Shown one piece after another: positions 25,901-33,177 of a stretch of DNA of 33,745 nucleotides. The DNA lies in contig CAMCYI010000032.1 of NCBI GenBank assembly GCA_945883845.1, positions 1-33,745 of the forward strand, written 5' to 3'. Made by a program: the position numbers and the translations under genes. How positions within the stretch are numbered: the first letter of the stretch is position 1; each line of letters opens with the position of its first letter. The notes under the pieces are model-generated. The model saw nothing but the letters and a program-made list of their open reading frames with translations, searched no databases and was not told where the DNA came from. This DNA comes from Bacteriovorax stolpii. Lineage in GTDB: Bacteria > Bdellovibrionota > Bacteriovoracia > Bacteriovoracales > Bacteriovoracaceae.

Positions 25901-26834
25901 GAATCAGGCCAATCAACAATTTACGCAAACCCTTTTGCGGCAAAATCAGGACCCAAGGCTTTTAAAGTTGCCTTTTCTGAGAGAATTCGAATCCCTGCCG
26001 CGGCAGAATCCTGAACAGGCAGCGATTAAGTATTTGCAAACAGGAAAAGCGAGTGCTGAATTTGAGGAAGCAGTTTTATCTCATCTCATGGAGACAATTG
26101 ATAATCCTGTTCGTTTGTACGATGTACTTCCGAAAAGTCAAAAAGCGCTTGCATTAAAGGCCCTTGCCCGGACGAGAAGATTCAATGTCTTTGAGAGGCG
26201 TGCTCTTGAAATTGCAGGTCCTGGAGATGGAATGGAGGCAGCATCTCGAGACATCTTAAAAAATGCTCCGCCAGTCAGTAATCAATTCATCAAAGCTGAT
26301 TTAAGCGTTGGGACTGAAATGCAGGCAACCCCAGTGACACAGCTTCAATGGGCGTTAGTTACCGGGAAAGCTCCATCTTCAAACGCTGGTACAAAAGTTG
26401 ACATGATAATCGATGGAAAAACTCTGAGTCTCATTCCGAATCGACCAGTGACTTCCATCTCGTTAGAAGATGCTCAGGGATTTGTTAAGCAATTAAATAA
26501 GTTGGATCCCGATTATGACTACTTTATACCCGAAGTTGTAGACCTCAGTAAAATCGGAGTAAGAGATGCCCACGAACCGGGAATGGTTTTCAATCAAAAG
26601 ATAAATGAGACTTATGATGTCGGCGGTGAACCAACAGGAAATGGATTTTATGACCTAGACGGAAATGTTTCTTTTCTGACTTCGACTCGCTGGCACGAGG
26701 AGAAATTTACTGTAACTGGAACGAGCTACATGCCTAATTTCGGGTACGCAGATTTACCATATTATTCTCAAGACCACTCATCTCATGATATCGGTTTACG
26801 GCTTGTACGAGGACCTAAGAAGATATCACCGTAG
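22941..26834 (+). CDS. Very large exported protein with hydrophobic core and degenerate FGE-like C-terminus
   Basis: This 1297-residue protein starts with a signal peptide (about 1-16, ending SFA). Hydrophobic stretches at about 300-335 and 400-425 suggest membrane insertion or a buried core. At about 466-525 lies AIIKAHNVG ... YTPQDIAQKGRILRQAGF ... LMEEGITG, which resembles a linker segment I associate with large deltaproteobacterial surface proteins; this is weak. Residues 560-780 are Glu/Arg-rich and probably helical. The C-terminus (about 1127-1290) follows the order of the formylglycine-generating/sulfatase-modifying fold: TPVTQLQWALVTG, RPVTSISLEDAQGFVKQL, NGFYDLDGNVSFL, GLRLVRGP. The catalytic Cys of true FGE is absent, so it is probably a binding domain. 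No strong Shine-Dalgarno is visible before the ATG. Confidence 0.85.
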   Translation: MKVFLFFYLFLSMSFAHSKEGVRQDGFLEKTDEFFGRITNFTRGVHCKDANQAELEAVDCNLSNFTISDANRIKDFEQMIDVLVFSEAAKEVYEINKCQSDFFNSYEAGPEVKEDMENRAFEHFKSVQQTIRKKKSEISKAARLNILENAGSISAGTSTDMVNSVNRQNDRFDKKLEPLIKNIDNLVTSVPMGNRPAMRAYLLSAVDQNLNEVQFKRGFSKTMRELQREANGSYAKMKSLSYPDSGGTGGLLFNVDNQLKRSFVENGLVQSVLVKNKLEKVLEHGLICRYDEKFNVGAMTRLGVEVAGSLLIPYAATSLALRAGLIAARTGSASVRSAAIAAKYLSKSLIFGVNAAQAGITYIDVKQSCYPPEYLASKENENCSPEKQLYEIKAEANIASCLLNATLGVALPIGTGLAAHLGSRAAVNAIENADIIITAPTKTSSKVAERLRRASEVLGTPGEPRHLTYSQNRAIIKAHNVGAAEGRVIGTYTPQDIAQKGRILRQAGFNKSETRVLMEEGITGVEPHTIGSIFEPLPDENTIKLARRTPSEVAADSLKSDEPIELSDLRPIELVDRPGSLQMKSQIDSINARVNQFPPALQYRDDYSLRAESERWFLLERELNPSPPPKGSVSMGERFKSAFTRTRTPQVIQGEMREIEKAVESRLKDIVAQKTVVTDLLDDSIGVRRNLERRLVELESQGVKADPIFLNTPEEVASLNQQIAYLKNVEAQLDLKRMSLNLGIKRAQTVFSEPVTTASRGLIVQENQIVSTINLKSSPDSSDRLLYISEIQRFKTEGIRTDPEFGTILSRWFQDPTGPIEIRIESLFYKWRSGEETLTNLLKNFNSADQIKIMDKLTANPELMDILFADKRGLTGFISFLQRDNRLLEAYGKKLFGNHWAGNQNFLAQIIKADSLSDSVKVIIVEKLQSALKSGKIADYLELQDLVNQSASSLRTVMSNELPIIFAQTSQNQSDFAVSVYQWMASSNQANQQFTQTLLRQNQDPRLLKLPFLREFESLPRQNPEQAAIKYLQTGKASAEFEEAVLSHLMETIDNPVRLYDVLPKSQKALALKALARTRRFNVFERRALEIAGPGDGMEAASRDILKNAPPVSNQFIKADLSVGTEMQATPVTQLQWALVTGKAPSSNAGTKVDMIIDGKTLSLIPNRPVTSISLEDAQGFVKQLNKLDPDYDYFIPEVVDLSKIGVRDAHEPGMVFNQKINETYDVGGEPTGNGFYDLDGNVSFLTSTRWHEEKFTVTGTSYMPNFGYADLPYYSQDHSSHDIGLRLVRGPKKISP

Positions 26835-26838
26835 TTAC

Positions 26839-26856
26839 AGCCATTTGAAAATGGCT
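26839..26856 (+). terminator. Inverted repeat just after the 1297-residue gene
   Basis: AGCCATTT and AAATGGCT are exact complements separated by two bases, so a stem of seven pairs with a small loop can form. It begins four bases after the stop. There is no T run behind it, so it may be an mRNA-end stabiliser or a Rho-dependent end, not a classical terminator. Confidence 0.35.
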
Positions 26857-26948
26857 TCAAACCTAAGTAAATTTTGCAATTCAACACTTGTCCAACTTAC
26901 CTGACCTGAAATGTTTGATAGAAACAAGACATTAACAGGAGTTATTGG

Positions 26949-27650
26949 ATGAAGTTTTTGATCATAGCGCTGAGCTTATATTTTTCAACTCACACCTTTG
27001 CCGGGCATTATGAAGATATGACTGATCTGAAAGAAAAGATTGTGACGACGGCCCAGAAATATCAAGGTCTAGGTGATCCGGACTTCAAAATTCAAAAAGA
27101 ACTAGAACCTCTTGTGAATGAGCTTTTGGCATTGAACCCCCAGACCAGAGTCAATGAACGTTTGCCTCTTTTGTTTGGAGTTTGGAAGCAAGTATGGGGC
27201 CCCTATGAATACAGGAAAAATGATCGAAGCGTAGATCCGACATTAAATGCAAAAGAAATCTATCAGGTGATTTCTCCGGAAGGTTTCTATTATAACGTTT
27301 CTCCCAACATGGACCCGAAATCAAAAACTGAGAAAAATATTAATTATCTGAAAGGTCAGTACAAACTTTCCGCCAAAGATCCGGTAGGACTTGATGTGAA
27401 ATTTGTTAAGTTCATCGGGATGAAAAAAAGACCGACTGAGAAGCCAATTTACAGTTATGCCGACGAAGCTGAACGTAATCAACTTCCTGGTCAAATCACA
27501 GTTGTGCCTAAAATCGTGGTGAAACTGTTCTTTGGCGGAGGAACTTTAAGAGAAGTTTATACAGATGAGGACTTAAGAATACTTTACGGTTCAAATAATA
27601 AAGAATTTAAAAATCAGTATCTCTACATCATGACGAGAGTAAAAGAATAA
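26949..27650 (+). CDS. Secreted PAP/fibrillin-like protein
   Basis: The 233 residues begin with a signal peptide (about 1-18, ending TFA). Residues 75-230 have a lipocalin-like PAP/fibrillin pattern: LPLLFGVWKQVWGPYEYR in front, and YTDEDLRILYGSN with YLYIMTRV at the end, which match the V-x-Y-x-D-x-x-L-R-I ... L-x-V motif of that family. Fibrillins bind lipids in plastids; bacterial members are of unknown function. AGGAG with good spacing precedes the ATG. It follows the 1297-residue gene by 114 bases on the same strand and may belong to the same transcript. Similarity to the family is by eye; confidence moderate. Confidence 0.6.
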   Translation: MKFLIIALSLYFSTHTFAGHYEDMTDLKEKIVTTAQKYQGLGDPDFKIQKELEPLVNELLALNPQTRVNERLPLLFGVWKQVWGPYEYRKNDRSVDPTLNAKEIYQVISPEGFYYNVSPNMDPKSKTEKNINYLKGQYKLSAKDPVGLDVKFVKFIGMKKRPTEKPIYSYADEAERNQLPGQITVVPKIVVKLFFGGGTLREVYTDEDLRILYGSNNKEFKNQYLYIMTRVKE

Positions 27651-27669
27651 TTGTCCCCATCGAGCTCAG

Positions 27670-27933
27670 CTATTGAAAAGTTTTACGAACTGACAAGACA
27701 AGCTTGGTGGCAATGAGACCAAGAGTCAGCACGATCCAGTACTCCTGAATCAAGCTCTTTCCAAGCTTGAGATACACTTCTAGTTCCATGCCTAAAAGAT
27801 AGCAGGCAATAATCCAGAAAATTTGTGTGGGTATCATAACGCTATAAAAAATCCGCCGATTAAGATGACTCACGCCTGTGAGCATCGCGATGACGGGCCC
27901 AGGGATAATGATTAAAATCAAAGTCGCACTCAT
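27670..27933 (-). pseudogene. Truncated DedA-like membrane protein
   Basis: The open frame gives 87 residues, about 40 percent of a DedA protein. IIIPGPVIAMLTGVSHL corresponds to the R-F-I-P-x-x-R-x-x-x-x-x-x-A-G-x-x-x-M segment, then RRIFYSVMIPTQIFWIIACY matches the F..Y...G...W...L.YLLG helix, and the last hydrophobic segment ends in a short basic tail. The N-terminal half is missing, and a TGA stop sits three codons before the ATG. A LysE-type reading is less convincing but not excluded. Most likely it is the remaining 3' part of a broken gene, next to the S41 remnant at 27960-28394. Confidence 0.5.
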
Positions 27934-27959
27934 CCGCAGTCAGCTGGTGAGAGTGTGTG

Positions 27960-28394
27960 GCCCTACTTCAACATGCAGTTCCCACCAAGCACCACCGTAA
28001 CCGCCTCTTAAAATCGTTCAAAAATGTAGATGGCCTCATTTTAGATATTTCCTGATGGATCTAAGGGAGTGATCAAAAGCGAAATGAGACAAAATCCTAA
28101 ACCTTTTAAGAACCCTATGGTCGTAATTATAAATGAGGGTGTCCGAAGCGGGAAAGAAGCCATGGCTTTCCAATTTCATAAAACTAAAAAAGAGCGTTAT
28201 TAATTGGAACCCAAACTTCAGGGAATTTTGTTGCCGGTAAACCTTTCTTTGTGAATGAAACTTCTCATTTTGTCTTATCTCTATCTGTAAATGGAATTTT
28301 AGTTGATGGCATTAACCTCGAAGGCAATGAAGTCAAACCAGGCATTGTTGTGAATTATCCCTACTCTTTCAAAAGTTCAAAAGACCCACAATAA
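27960..28394 (+). pseudogene. Frameshifted S41 (C-terminal processing) peptidase remnant
   Basis: Three stretches on the plus strand join into one S41 peptidase C-terminus. Frame A (27960-28053) gives SFKNVDGLILDIS before TGA, the typical D-G-L-I-L-D-x-R strand. Frame B (28054-28206) gives NPMVVIINEGVRSGKEAMAF and then stops at TAA after KKERY; this is the block around the active serine. From about 28207 the first frame is back with IGTQTSGNFVAGKPFF, then LEGNEVKPGIVV, the L-E-G-x-G-V-x-P-D-I-x-V motif of the family, and ends at TAA 28392-28394. Two frame changes and the missing N-terminal half show that it is inactive. Only the C-terminal part of the domain is present. Confidence 0.75.
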
Positions 28395-28441
28395 ACTAGG
28401 GCGAAAGAAGAAATTGCAAAAATAGTGAATAGCCAGAGATT

Positions 28442-30847
28442 TTAAGGAGCCTCGTAAGGGCCAATATCAATCCTATTTTGAACCCGTGGAGTACCCGCAA
28501 AATCCAGATCAAAATTAACTCCAGGATATCTCGCCTTATTAATGTAAGGAGTAATGTCTGCGCCTTTGTTGAGCATTGGCGAGCCAGCTTGCGCTCTATA
28601 ATCTGCACCTGCAAAATCGCGAAAGACTTTGGCATAATTCGGCTCAATGACTTCGCCGGCACCTAGGGCCCATCCGTAACGTGAACTTTCATTCCAAGCA
28701 AGGCCTAGGTAGATATTGTTCATTTTCAGCGGAGATGCGTCCCAAAGTCCACCGACGGATACGTTATTCATGATCACTTCTTGCGTGAAATTATCAATAC
28801 TCGATTTACTCATAGAGCTGGTCTTATTGGACGAGTAAAAAATATTTTCCATCGCTCGGATGTAGCCAGAATTTGAGCCCCAGGAAGAAAGAACTTTGTT
28901 GGCCTGAGTGGTAATAATATTTCCCATGATCGTGAAGTCAGAAGAAGCCTTCAACGTAATCCCGATATTTCCTGTGTCAATTCGGTTCCGAAGGATAACA
29001 ATACCGGCGTCTCCTTGATAAGAAGAAACTCCGTTACCATGAAGACCTTGTTTACCAATGTAATTATCAGCAACAACTGTATTCATAGACCCTGCTGAAT
29101 AAATACCTGTGCGCTCGGTTTCTTCGATGTGATTTCGGATAATACGGCTATCTTTCGTAGTCAGAGCTGAAATTCCTCGAGCTTCTTTTACGTGAATAAT
29201 TCTATTCCCTTGAATCAGACAATTTGTTCCACCCGATAGAGAAACTGCGGAACCGACAATGTTGCTAAACTCATTATTGAGAATTTGATAATTAGGAGCA
29301 CCAAAACCGGTAGCAACAACGACTCCCCCAGCGCGAGTATTTCCCCATTGACCGAAATTCTTAAATTTTAGCCCATCAATTACGGTGAAGTTACCATTCA
29401 AAGCTCCACTTTGGGGCTTAACCGCTGTGATAAGCTTGATGACTTCTACCATTGGAACAGCTCCAAAAGGACGGACATAGAAATGTGTGGTACCGCTGGC
29501 ATCATCAAGATAGAGAAACTCTCCGGCCTGATCAAACGCACTCGGATGGTTCTGAAGAACGAATCCGTCCATTGTCGCATCAATTGGTGGAAGAAATGGT
29601 GAAAGATTCACCGTATCAGCTCCAGATGAAACGATTTCGCTCTCAACAATATTGTTGTTGGCATTATGGCTCTTAACTGAAACTTGCGTTTTATAATCCG
29701 CTACGAGCACTCCTGATGAATTATAAATATTTCCATTCCAATAATTAGCGGCCCTACCTGAAAAGTATGAATCCTGAATGTATGACGTAGCTCCATCGCC
29801 GAGTGTGATGGGATCAAAGTCAGCAGGCTGCAAAAAGACATCATGGGGACGGTTAGGAGTTTGAGCGAGTCTTAGAAAGCGGTCACCATCAACAAGTTGA
29901 GGTACTCCACCTGCCAGAGATGAAGTTGGAACACTCCCGTAATAAACTGATGACCAAGTTGCGATTGGAAGTTTAGGATCAGGCACAGACATCTTTCTTA
30001 AAGTAAGTGGTATTGCACCGTTAATAACAGGAACTTCATTCGGATAATTCTTGATGATGATAGGTGCAGACGAAGAACCATTTTTATTTAAAGTGATGGA
30101 TTCATAATACTGACCACCACGTAGAAAGAGTGTTTTTCCAGGGGTTAGGCCGGCCAGGCCTTTCGCAATTGTTGGAAAAGGCTTACTGATGGAGCCGTCA
30201 CCATTGATTGGGCCAGTAGGTGAAACGAATAAGCCGACAGGAGGGAGGCTTGAAGGGGGCGGTGGTGGCACGACGACATTAGAGTTAGTAGTCACTTGAA
30301 AATTGTCGACGAGACCAACGAGCCGAGAATACCAAGGTGTACCGGCAACATAGAGATTAGGAAACGCAAAGGGGGATTTCTGGGCCATGGATTTAACGAT
30401 CTTTCCGTCTAAAACGAGATTAATCCTTCCGTTATTAACTAGAAGACCAACATTGTAGATACGTCCAGTTTGTTTCAAGACACCCAGAGCAGATAACGTA
30501 GTAGCGACTCCTCTTTGAATGACTCTCAGGTTGAGATTGGTTCTGTTTATTTCAATATGGAATGCATTTGAGACAAAGAGGAATCTGACGGGCTTTTGGA
30601 CATCATTAAAAGCAACCCCAACCGCTAGCTCGAAAGCCTTTCCGTTAATCTTTTGTGCTTTGGCAGGAAAGCTAAGAAAACCATGTCCGTCGTCGTAGAT
30701 CTCGCCACCGGCAATTGAGAGACCTGATCCCATGAGGGTGAAAGACCCCTGGTTATCGAATGACTCGGAGAAGACGATCTTATTGAGGGTGGCCGCATAA
30801 AGAGATGGAAAAGAGAACAGTAGAAGCGAGATCAATAGCGTTTTCAT
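28442..30847 (-). CDS. Secreted LamG-like plus right-handed beta-helix protein
   Basis: This 801-residue protein carries a signal peptide (about 1-18, ending LYA before Ala). Residues 20-190 look like a concanavalin/LamG-type domain (ESFDNQGSFTLMG ... LVGLVDNFQV). A Pro-rich linker PPPPPSSLPP (194-203) leads to a parallel beta-helix of the pectate-lyase/chondroitinase-B kind: DGSISKPFPTIAKGL, PGKTLFLRGGQYYESI, APIIIKNYPNE, then repeated I-x-x-N-x-I rungs. The end, AGSPMLNKGADITPY ... RIDIGPYEAP, is the usual close of such repeats. Likely a polysaccharide-binding or -cleaving surface or extracellular protein; I see no specific catalytic residues. It stands alone between decayed genes. Confidence 0.88.
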   Translation of the reverse strand: MKTLLISLLLFSFPSLYAATLNKIVFSESFDNQGSFTLMGSGLSIAGGEIYDDGHGFLSFPAKAQKINGKAFELAVGVAFNDVQKPVRFLFVSNAFHIEINRTNLNLRVIQRGVATTLSALGVLKQTGRIYNVGLLVNNGRINLVLDGKIVKSMAQKSPFAFPNLYVAGTPWYSRLVGLVDNFQVTTNSNVVVPPPPPSSLPPVGLFVSPTGPINGDGSISKPFPTIAKGLAGLTPGKTLFLRGGQYYESITLNKNGSSSAPIIIKNYPNEVPVINGAIPLTLRKMSVPDPKLPIATWSSVYYGSVPTSSLAGGVPQLVDGDRFLRLAQTPNRPHDVFLQPADFDPITLGDGATSYIQDSYFSGRAANYWNGNIYNSSGVLVADYKTQVSVKSHNANNNIVESEIVSSGADTVNLSPFLPPIDATMDGFVLQNHPSAFDQAGEFLYLDDASGTTHFYVRPFGAVPMVEVIKLITAVKPQSGALNGNFTVIDGLKFKNFGQWGNTRAGGVVVATGFGAPNYQILNNEFSNIVGSAVSLSGGTNCLIQGNRIIHVKEARGISALTTKDSRIIRNHIEETERTGIYSAGSMNTVVADNYIGKQGLHGNGVSSYQGDAGIVILRNRIDTGNIGITLKASSDFTIMGNIITTQANKVLSSWGSNSGYIRAMENIFYSSNKTSSMSKSSIDNFTQEVIMNNVSVGGLWDASPLKMNNIYLGLAWNESSRYGWALGAGEVIEPNYAKVFRDFAGADYRAQAGSPMLNKGADITPYINKARYPGVNFDLDFAGTPRVQNRIDIGPYEAP

Positions 30848-31421
30848 TTGATGTCTCTTTATCTTTTTAGCATGAGGATTTAGGTGTGGAATAATTGTAG
30901 CAGTAATGTCAATCGCACCTTGATTTAGTTAGGAAATATATTAGCAGTTGTGGGCTTAAGAATAAAATATCTTGGGCTTACAGCGAGGAGGTTAAGATTT
31001 TAACCAAATCCTAGGGATGAAAAAAATAAAGTAGTGCCTCTTAATGTTGGCGAATTGGTGATCCTTTCAAGATCTCCAAGGGAAGTACCAAAAATCAGTA
31101 TTCGATCTTAAATTCTGGAACTCATCTATGTTTCCTCATCTTTGATACAAAGAAAAAGTGAATAGCCGTCCCTCAGATGTTCCGACAGTTGCGGCCTATA
31201 GCTCCGTCGCCCAAGCGGCTTTCACGTCCTACTCAAAGGAATGGGCATCCGTAGTCTCTTCAGTTCCCACACAGGGCACCAAACTCAACGGGGTCTTTGC
31301 GCATAAGTGGAGTAAGTGAGATCAGAGCAAGTAAGCCTGGCCCCGGGATGGGTTTTGTTTTGATAGGAACGATGGGATTATTCATGGAATTAAATTAGCA
31401 CAGATGTGCGGGAGAAAAAGG
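30848..31421 (+). other. Intergenic stretch with one gene-like fragment
   Basis: About 570 bases lie between the beta-helix gene and the secreted gene at 31422. The first 300 bases are AT-rich with no protein-like frame and no strong promoter that I can defend. From about 31158 a frame of 53 residues looks protein-like (listed separately). No RNA gene or repeat seen. Confidence 0.6.
31158..31319 (+). pseudogene. Possible C-terminal fragment of a lost gene
   Basis: From GTG 31158 to TGA 31319 the frame gives 53 residues: NSRPSDVPTVAAYSSVAQAA in the first half, with Ala/Ser-rich helix-like content, and TQGTKLNGVFAHKWSK at the end. Codon choice fits a coding sequence, but the same frame has a stop just before it and no ribosome-binding site. 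I do not recognise the family. Best read as the 3' remnant of a decayed gene. Confidence 0.3.
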
Positions 31422-31832
31422 CTACTGGCATTTACCCTGGACGCGTTTCACCCTATGGCAAAGCATGGTGGCCGTAACCAGAAATGTCTGATCAAGTTCA
31501 GCGAAGACGGATCCATCTTTTTTTGTGAACTCGGCTTCAAGCACGTAGTCTTCGAGGACGTTGAACAGACCGATTCCAAGCTCCCTGTCGCACTCCATCT
31601 GGATCTCTTTTTTTGAAAGATGAATCCATTCTTTCGGAACGGTCATCCGCACTTCACGGTTTGTATACGTGGTGCTGATGCCGTTGGGGTCGGTGAACTT
31701 ATACTCATGTCCATGATCGTCACCCAGAAAAAAAACAGACTGGTCAGCAGTTGAACAAACGACATCGTTATAGTTCGCGAGGGCCGGAACGCTGATAACC
31801 AGTGATATGAGAGCTAGGATGAGTTTTTTCAT
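31422..31832 (-). CDS. Small secreted protein of unknown function
   Basis: Not recognised. The 136 residues have a signal peptide ending PALA before Asn (about 19), then a beta-rich domain with four Cys (VVCST, MECDR, MLCHR, GKC) that probably form two disulfides. The start lies two bases after the stop of the upstream gene, without its own ribosome-binding site, so it depends on coupling. It closes a two-gene unit with 31835-32320; both proteins are exported and may act together. Confidence 0.8.
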   Translation of the reverse strand: MKKLILALISLVISVPALANYNDVVCSTADQSVFFLGDDHGHEYKFTDPNGISTTYTNREVRMTVPKEWIHLSKKEIQMECDRELGIGLFNVLEDYVLEAEFTKKDGSVFAELDQTFLVTATMLCHRVKRVQGKCQ

Positions 31833-31834
31833 GC

Positions 31835-32320
31835 TTAAGCTGAACGATCAAAAGCTTCAACCAGATTAAGTTGAGCATCAAAGAAAGAATCGTACCATGC
31901 ACCATCCTGATAGATAGCACCCTGAACGTGATCAGTGATCGAGATGAAGTAGCCAATCAGCTTATTACCTTTATAGATCGCATATACTTCGTCGATTTCA
32001 AGAAGGGCCTTCACTTCCATTGTCGAAAGTGGATTGGCAGCTATACGGCGGCGCTCAGCTACTGAATCGCGATCGTACTCTCCGGAAGTCATGACAAACT
32101 CTTTCCATGCCTTCTTTTTCTCCAGAGTCGTTTTCTGGAGGAAAGTCTGCAATCCACCACGGGTCGCAATTGAATTAATCTTCACAGAACGGTAGCCGGC
32201 CGGAACATGTCCGCTGTACATGGCACCGTCAGTAATGCGAACGAGTTCTTTCATTTCGCCGCTAACAGCGAAAGCAGGCAAACCAAGTATGAACATGGCC
32301 AGAAAGATGAAAGCTTTCAT
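31835..32320 (-). CDS. Small secreted protein of unknown function
   Basis: Not recognised. The 161 residues start with a signal peptide ending PAFA before Val (about 18). The mature domain has no cysteines, a charged helix (KTTLEKKKAWKEF), a short acidic-basic segment (YDRDSVAERRRIAAN), and a beta-type end (EVYAIYKGNKLIGYFISITD). AAGGA precedes the ATG. It is the first gene of a unit with 31422-31832, two bases apart. The K-L-I-G-Y-F-I-S-I-T-D segment with a preceding E-V-Y-A-I-Y faintly recalls small redox or flavin-linked domains, which I do not claim. Confidence 0.8.
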   Translation of the reverse strand: MKAFIFLAMFILGLPAFAVSGEMKELVRITDGAMYSGHVPAGYRSVKINSIATRGGLQTFLQKTTLEKKKAWKEFVMTSGEYDRDSVAERRRIAANPLSTMEVKALLEIDEVYAIYKGNKLIGYFISITDHVQGAIYQDGAWYDSFFDAQLNLVEAFDRSA

Positions 32321-32455
32321 GATTTTTCCTTGAATATAAATTAATGCACGCTAGATAGCATTCTTTTTGGAAATCTGATTATTAAGATCGTGGGGAGTGA
32401 ATTTTTTTCAAGCGATTCATGATTCAAACACTTAGATATTCTGGAACACATCCCC

Positions 32456-32606
32456 TTGAAGCAAAAGATTGTGGTGACGGGCAGTAGCGGCCGATATCTT
32501 TGAAGAAGATTCCATGACAGAAGTTTTGGACGGATCACATGCCTTAATACACGCTGCCGCTTATCTCGCACCTCATGTCGGAAAAATCGAAAGTGAAGTC
32601 CTTTGA
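32456..32606 (+). pseudogene. Remnant of an NAD-dependent epimerase/dehydratase
   Basis: The frame from TTG 32456 gives KQKIVVTGSSGR, the start of a Rossmann-fold epimerase (K-x-I-x-V-T-G-x-x-G-x-I-G), and breaks at a stop after R-Y-L. In another frame from about 32493 it continues DIFEEDSMTEVLDG, then SHALIHAAAYLAPHVGKI, which matches the D-(x)n-G-x-D-A-V-I-H-x-A-A strand of the same family, and stops at TGA 32604-32606. The normal 35-40 residues between these two motifs are missing, and everything C-terminal is gone. It is a deletion derivative, no longer functional. Confidence 0.7.
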
Positions 32607-32627
32607 AAAAGAACGATTAATTCTGAA

Positions 32628-32660
32628 ATAAAAAAGCCCCCCGCAAAGGTGGCTTTTTTA
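32628..32660 (+). terminator. Terminator-like hairpin after the epimerase remnant
   Basis: AAAAAAGCC at 32630-32638 and GGCTTTTTT at 32651-32659 are complementary, with a C-rich loop between, followed by TATG. The T run makes it a plausible terminator of the former epimerase gene; it can also work on the minus strand because of the A run on the left arm. Confidence 0.7.
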
Positions 32661-32802
32661 TGTTCGTTGGCAGCGAACTTTTTAAAAAATGGTGGAGGAC
32701 GCCCCATAGTGGTCGAACACCCTGTGATTGTTAAAAGATCACATTCAGTTCAATGGAAATGGGAAGTCCTTAACTTAGACCAAAAGAAGCTCACATCTCT
32801 AG

Positions 32803-32925
32803 GCATCACAGGGGTGGACAAATGCGGAGCTGGCCCGTCATTTCGGGGTCTGTGTCAGCACCATTGAAGTTTACCTGTACGACCATGATCGAAAGGGGAA
32901 CAAGAAGGGAGTTCGCCATGAGTAA
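32803..32925 (+). pseudogene. HTH-like fragment
   Basis: One frame without a start codon gives QGWTNAELARHFGVCVSTIE and VYLYDHDRKGN, a helix-turn-helix pattern (x-x-E-L-A-x-x-F-G-V-x-x-S-T-I-x-x-Y-L) of the kind found in resolvases, transposases and small regulators. It opens just after a TAG and ends at TAA 32923-32925, overlapping the ATG of a short frame at 32918. Only about 40 residues remain, so the protein family cannot be fixed. Most likely a relic of a mobile-element gene or a small regulator. Confidence 0.4.
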
Positions 32926-33079
32926 GTTGATTCCGGTCGCAGTTAAGCTGGCATTTCTGGAAGTATCTACAGGAAAGCTTCCATGGATTCTATTTCAGGT
33001 GAGAAAGGCGCAAATTTAGCTTTTGGTAAGTTCTCAAGCAAGTAGATGGTCTAAGGCGATGACATTACCCAGTAGATAA

Positions 33080-33112
33080 AACAAAACCACCTGAGTTTTT
33101 TTTAGGCTCAGG
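33080..33112 (-). terminator. Possible terminator of the Gly-rich secreted protein gene
   Basis: CCTGAG and CTCAGG can pair around an 11-base loop. Read on the minus strand, the hairpin is followed by TGGTTTTGTTTTATC, a T-rich run. It lies about 65 bases after the stop of the gene at 33178-33705. The stem is only six pairs, so this is weak. Confidence 0.35.
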
Positions 33113-33177
33113 CGATTCGAAATTCTTCGTCTTTATCTCTGAGAGGCAAATCGATTGCTAGATCCTCACAACTCTAA

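Larger units (their letters stand above)
32321..33177 (+). other. Decayed-gene region with remnants and terminator
   Basis: About 850 bases hold no intact gene. They contain an NAD-epimerase remnant (32456-32606), a hairpin with T run (32628-32660), an HTH-like fragment (32803-32925) and, from ATG 32918 with AAGGGAG upstream, a short 33-residue frame, MSKLIPVAVKLAFLEVSTGK and more, that I cannot assign. A further hairpin lies at 33080-33112. The rest shows no structure I can defend. Confidence 0.6.

Noticed and set aside
27940..28020. Minus-strand stretch reading LRGGYGGAWWELHVEVGPHT
   Set aside because: Only about 25 codons between stops, and opposite the S41 relic, which has recognisable motifs on the plus strand.
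30884..30912. TTGACA on the minus strand before the beta-helix gene
   Set aside because: Perfect -35 box, but no acceptable -10 at 16-18 bases.
32341..32571. 76-residue minus-strand frame
   Set aside because: Antisense to the epimerase remnant, which explains the sequence better; no ribosome-binding site.
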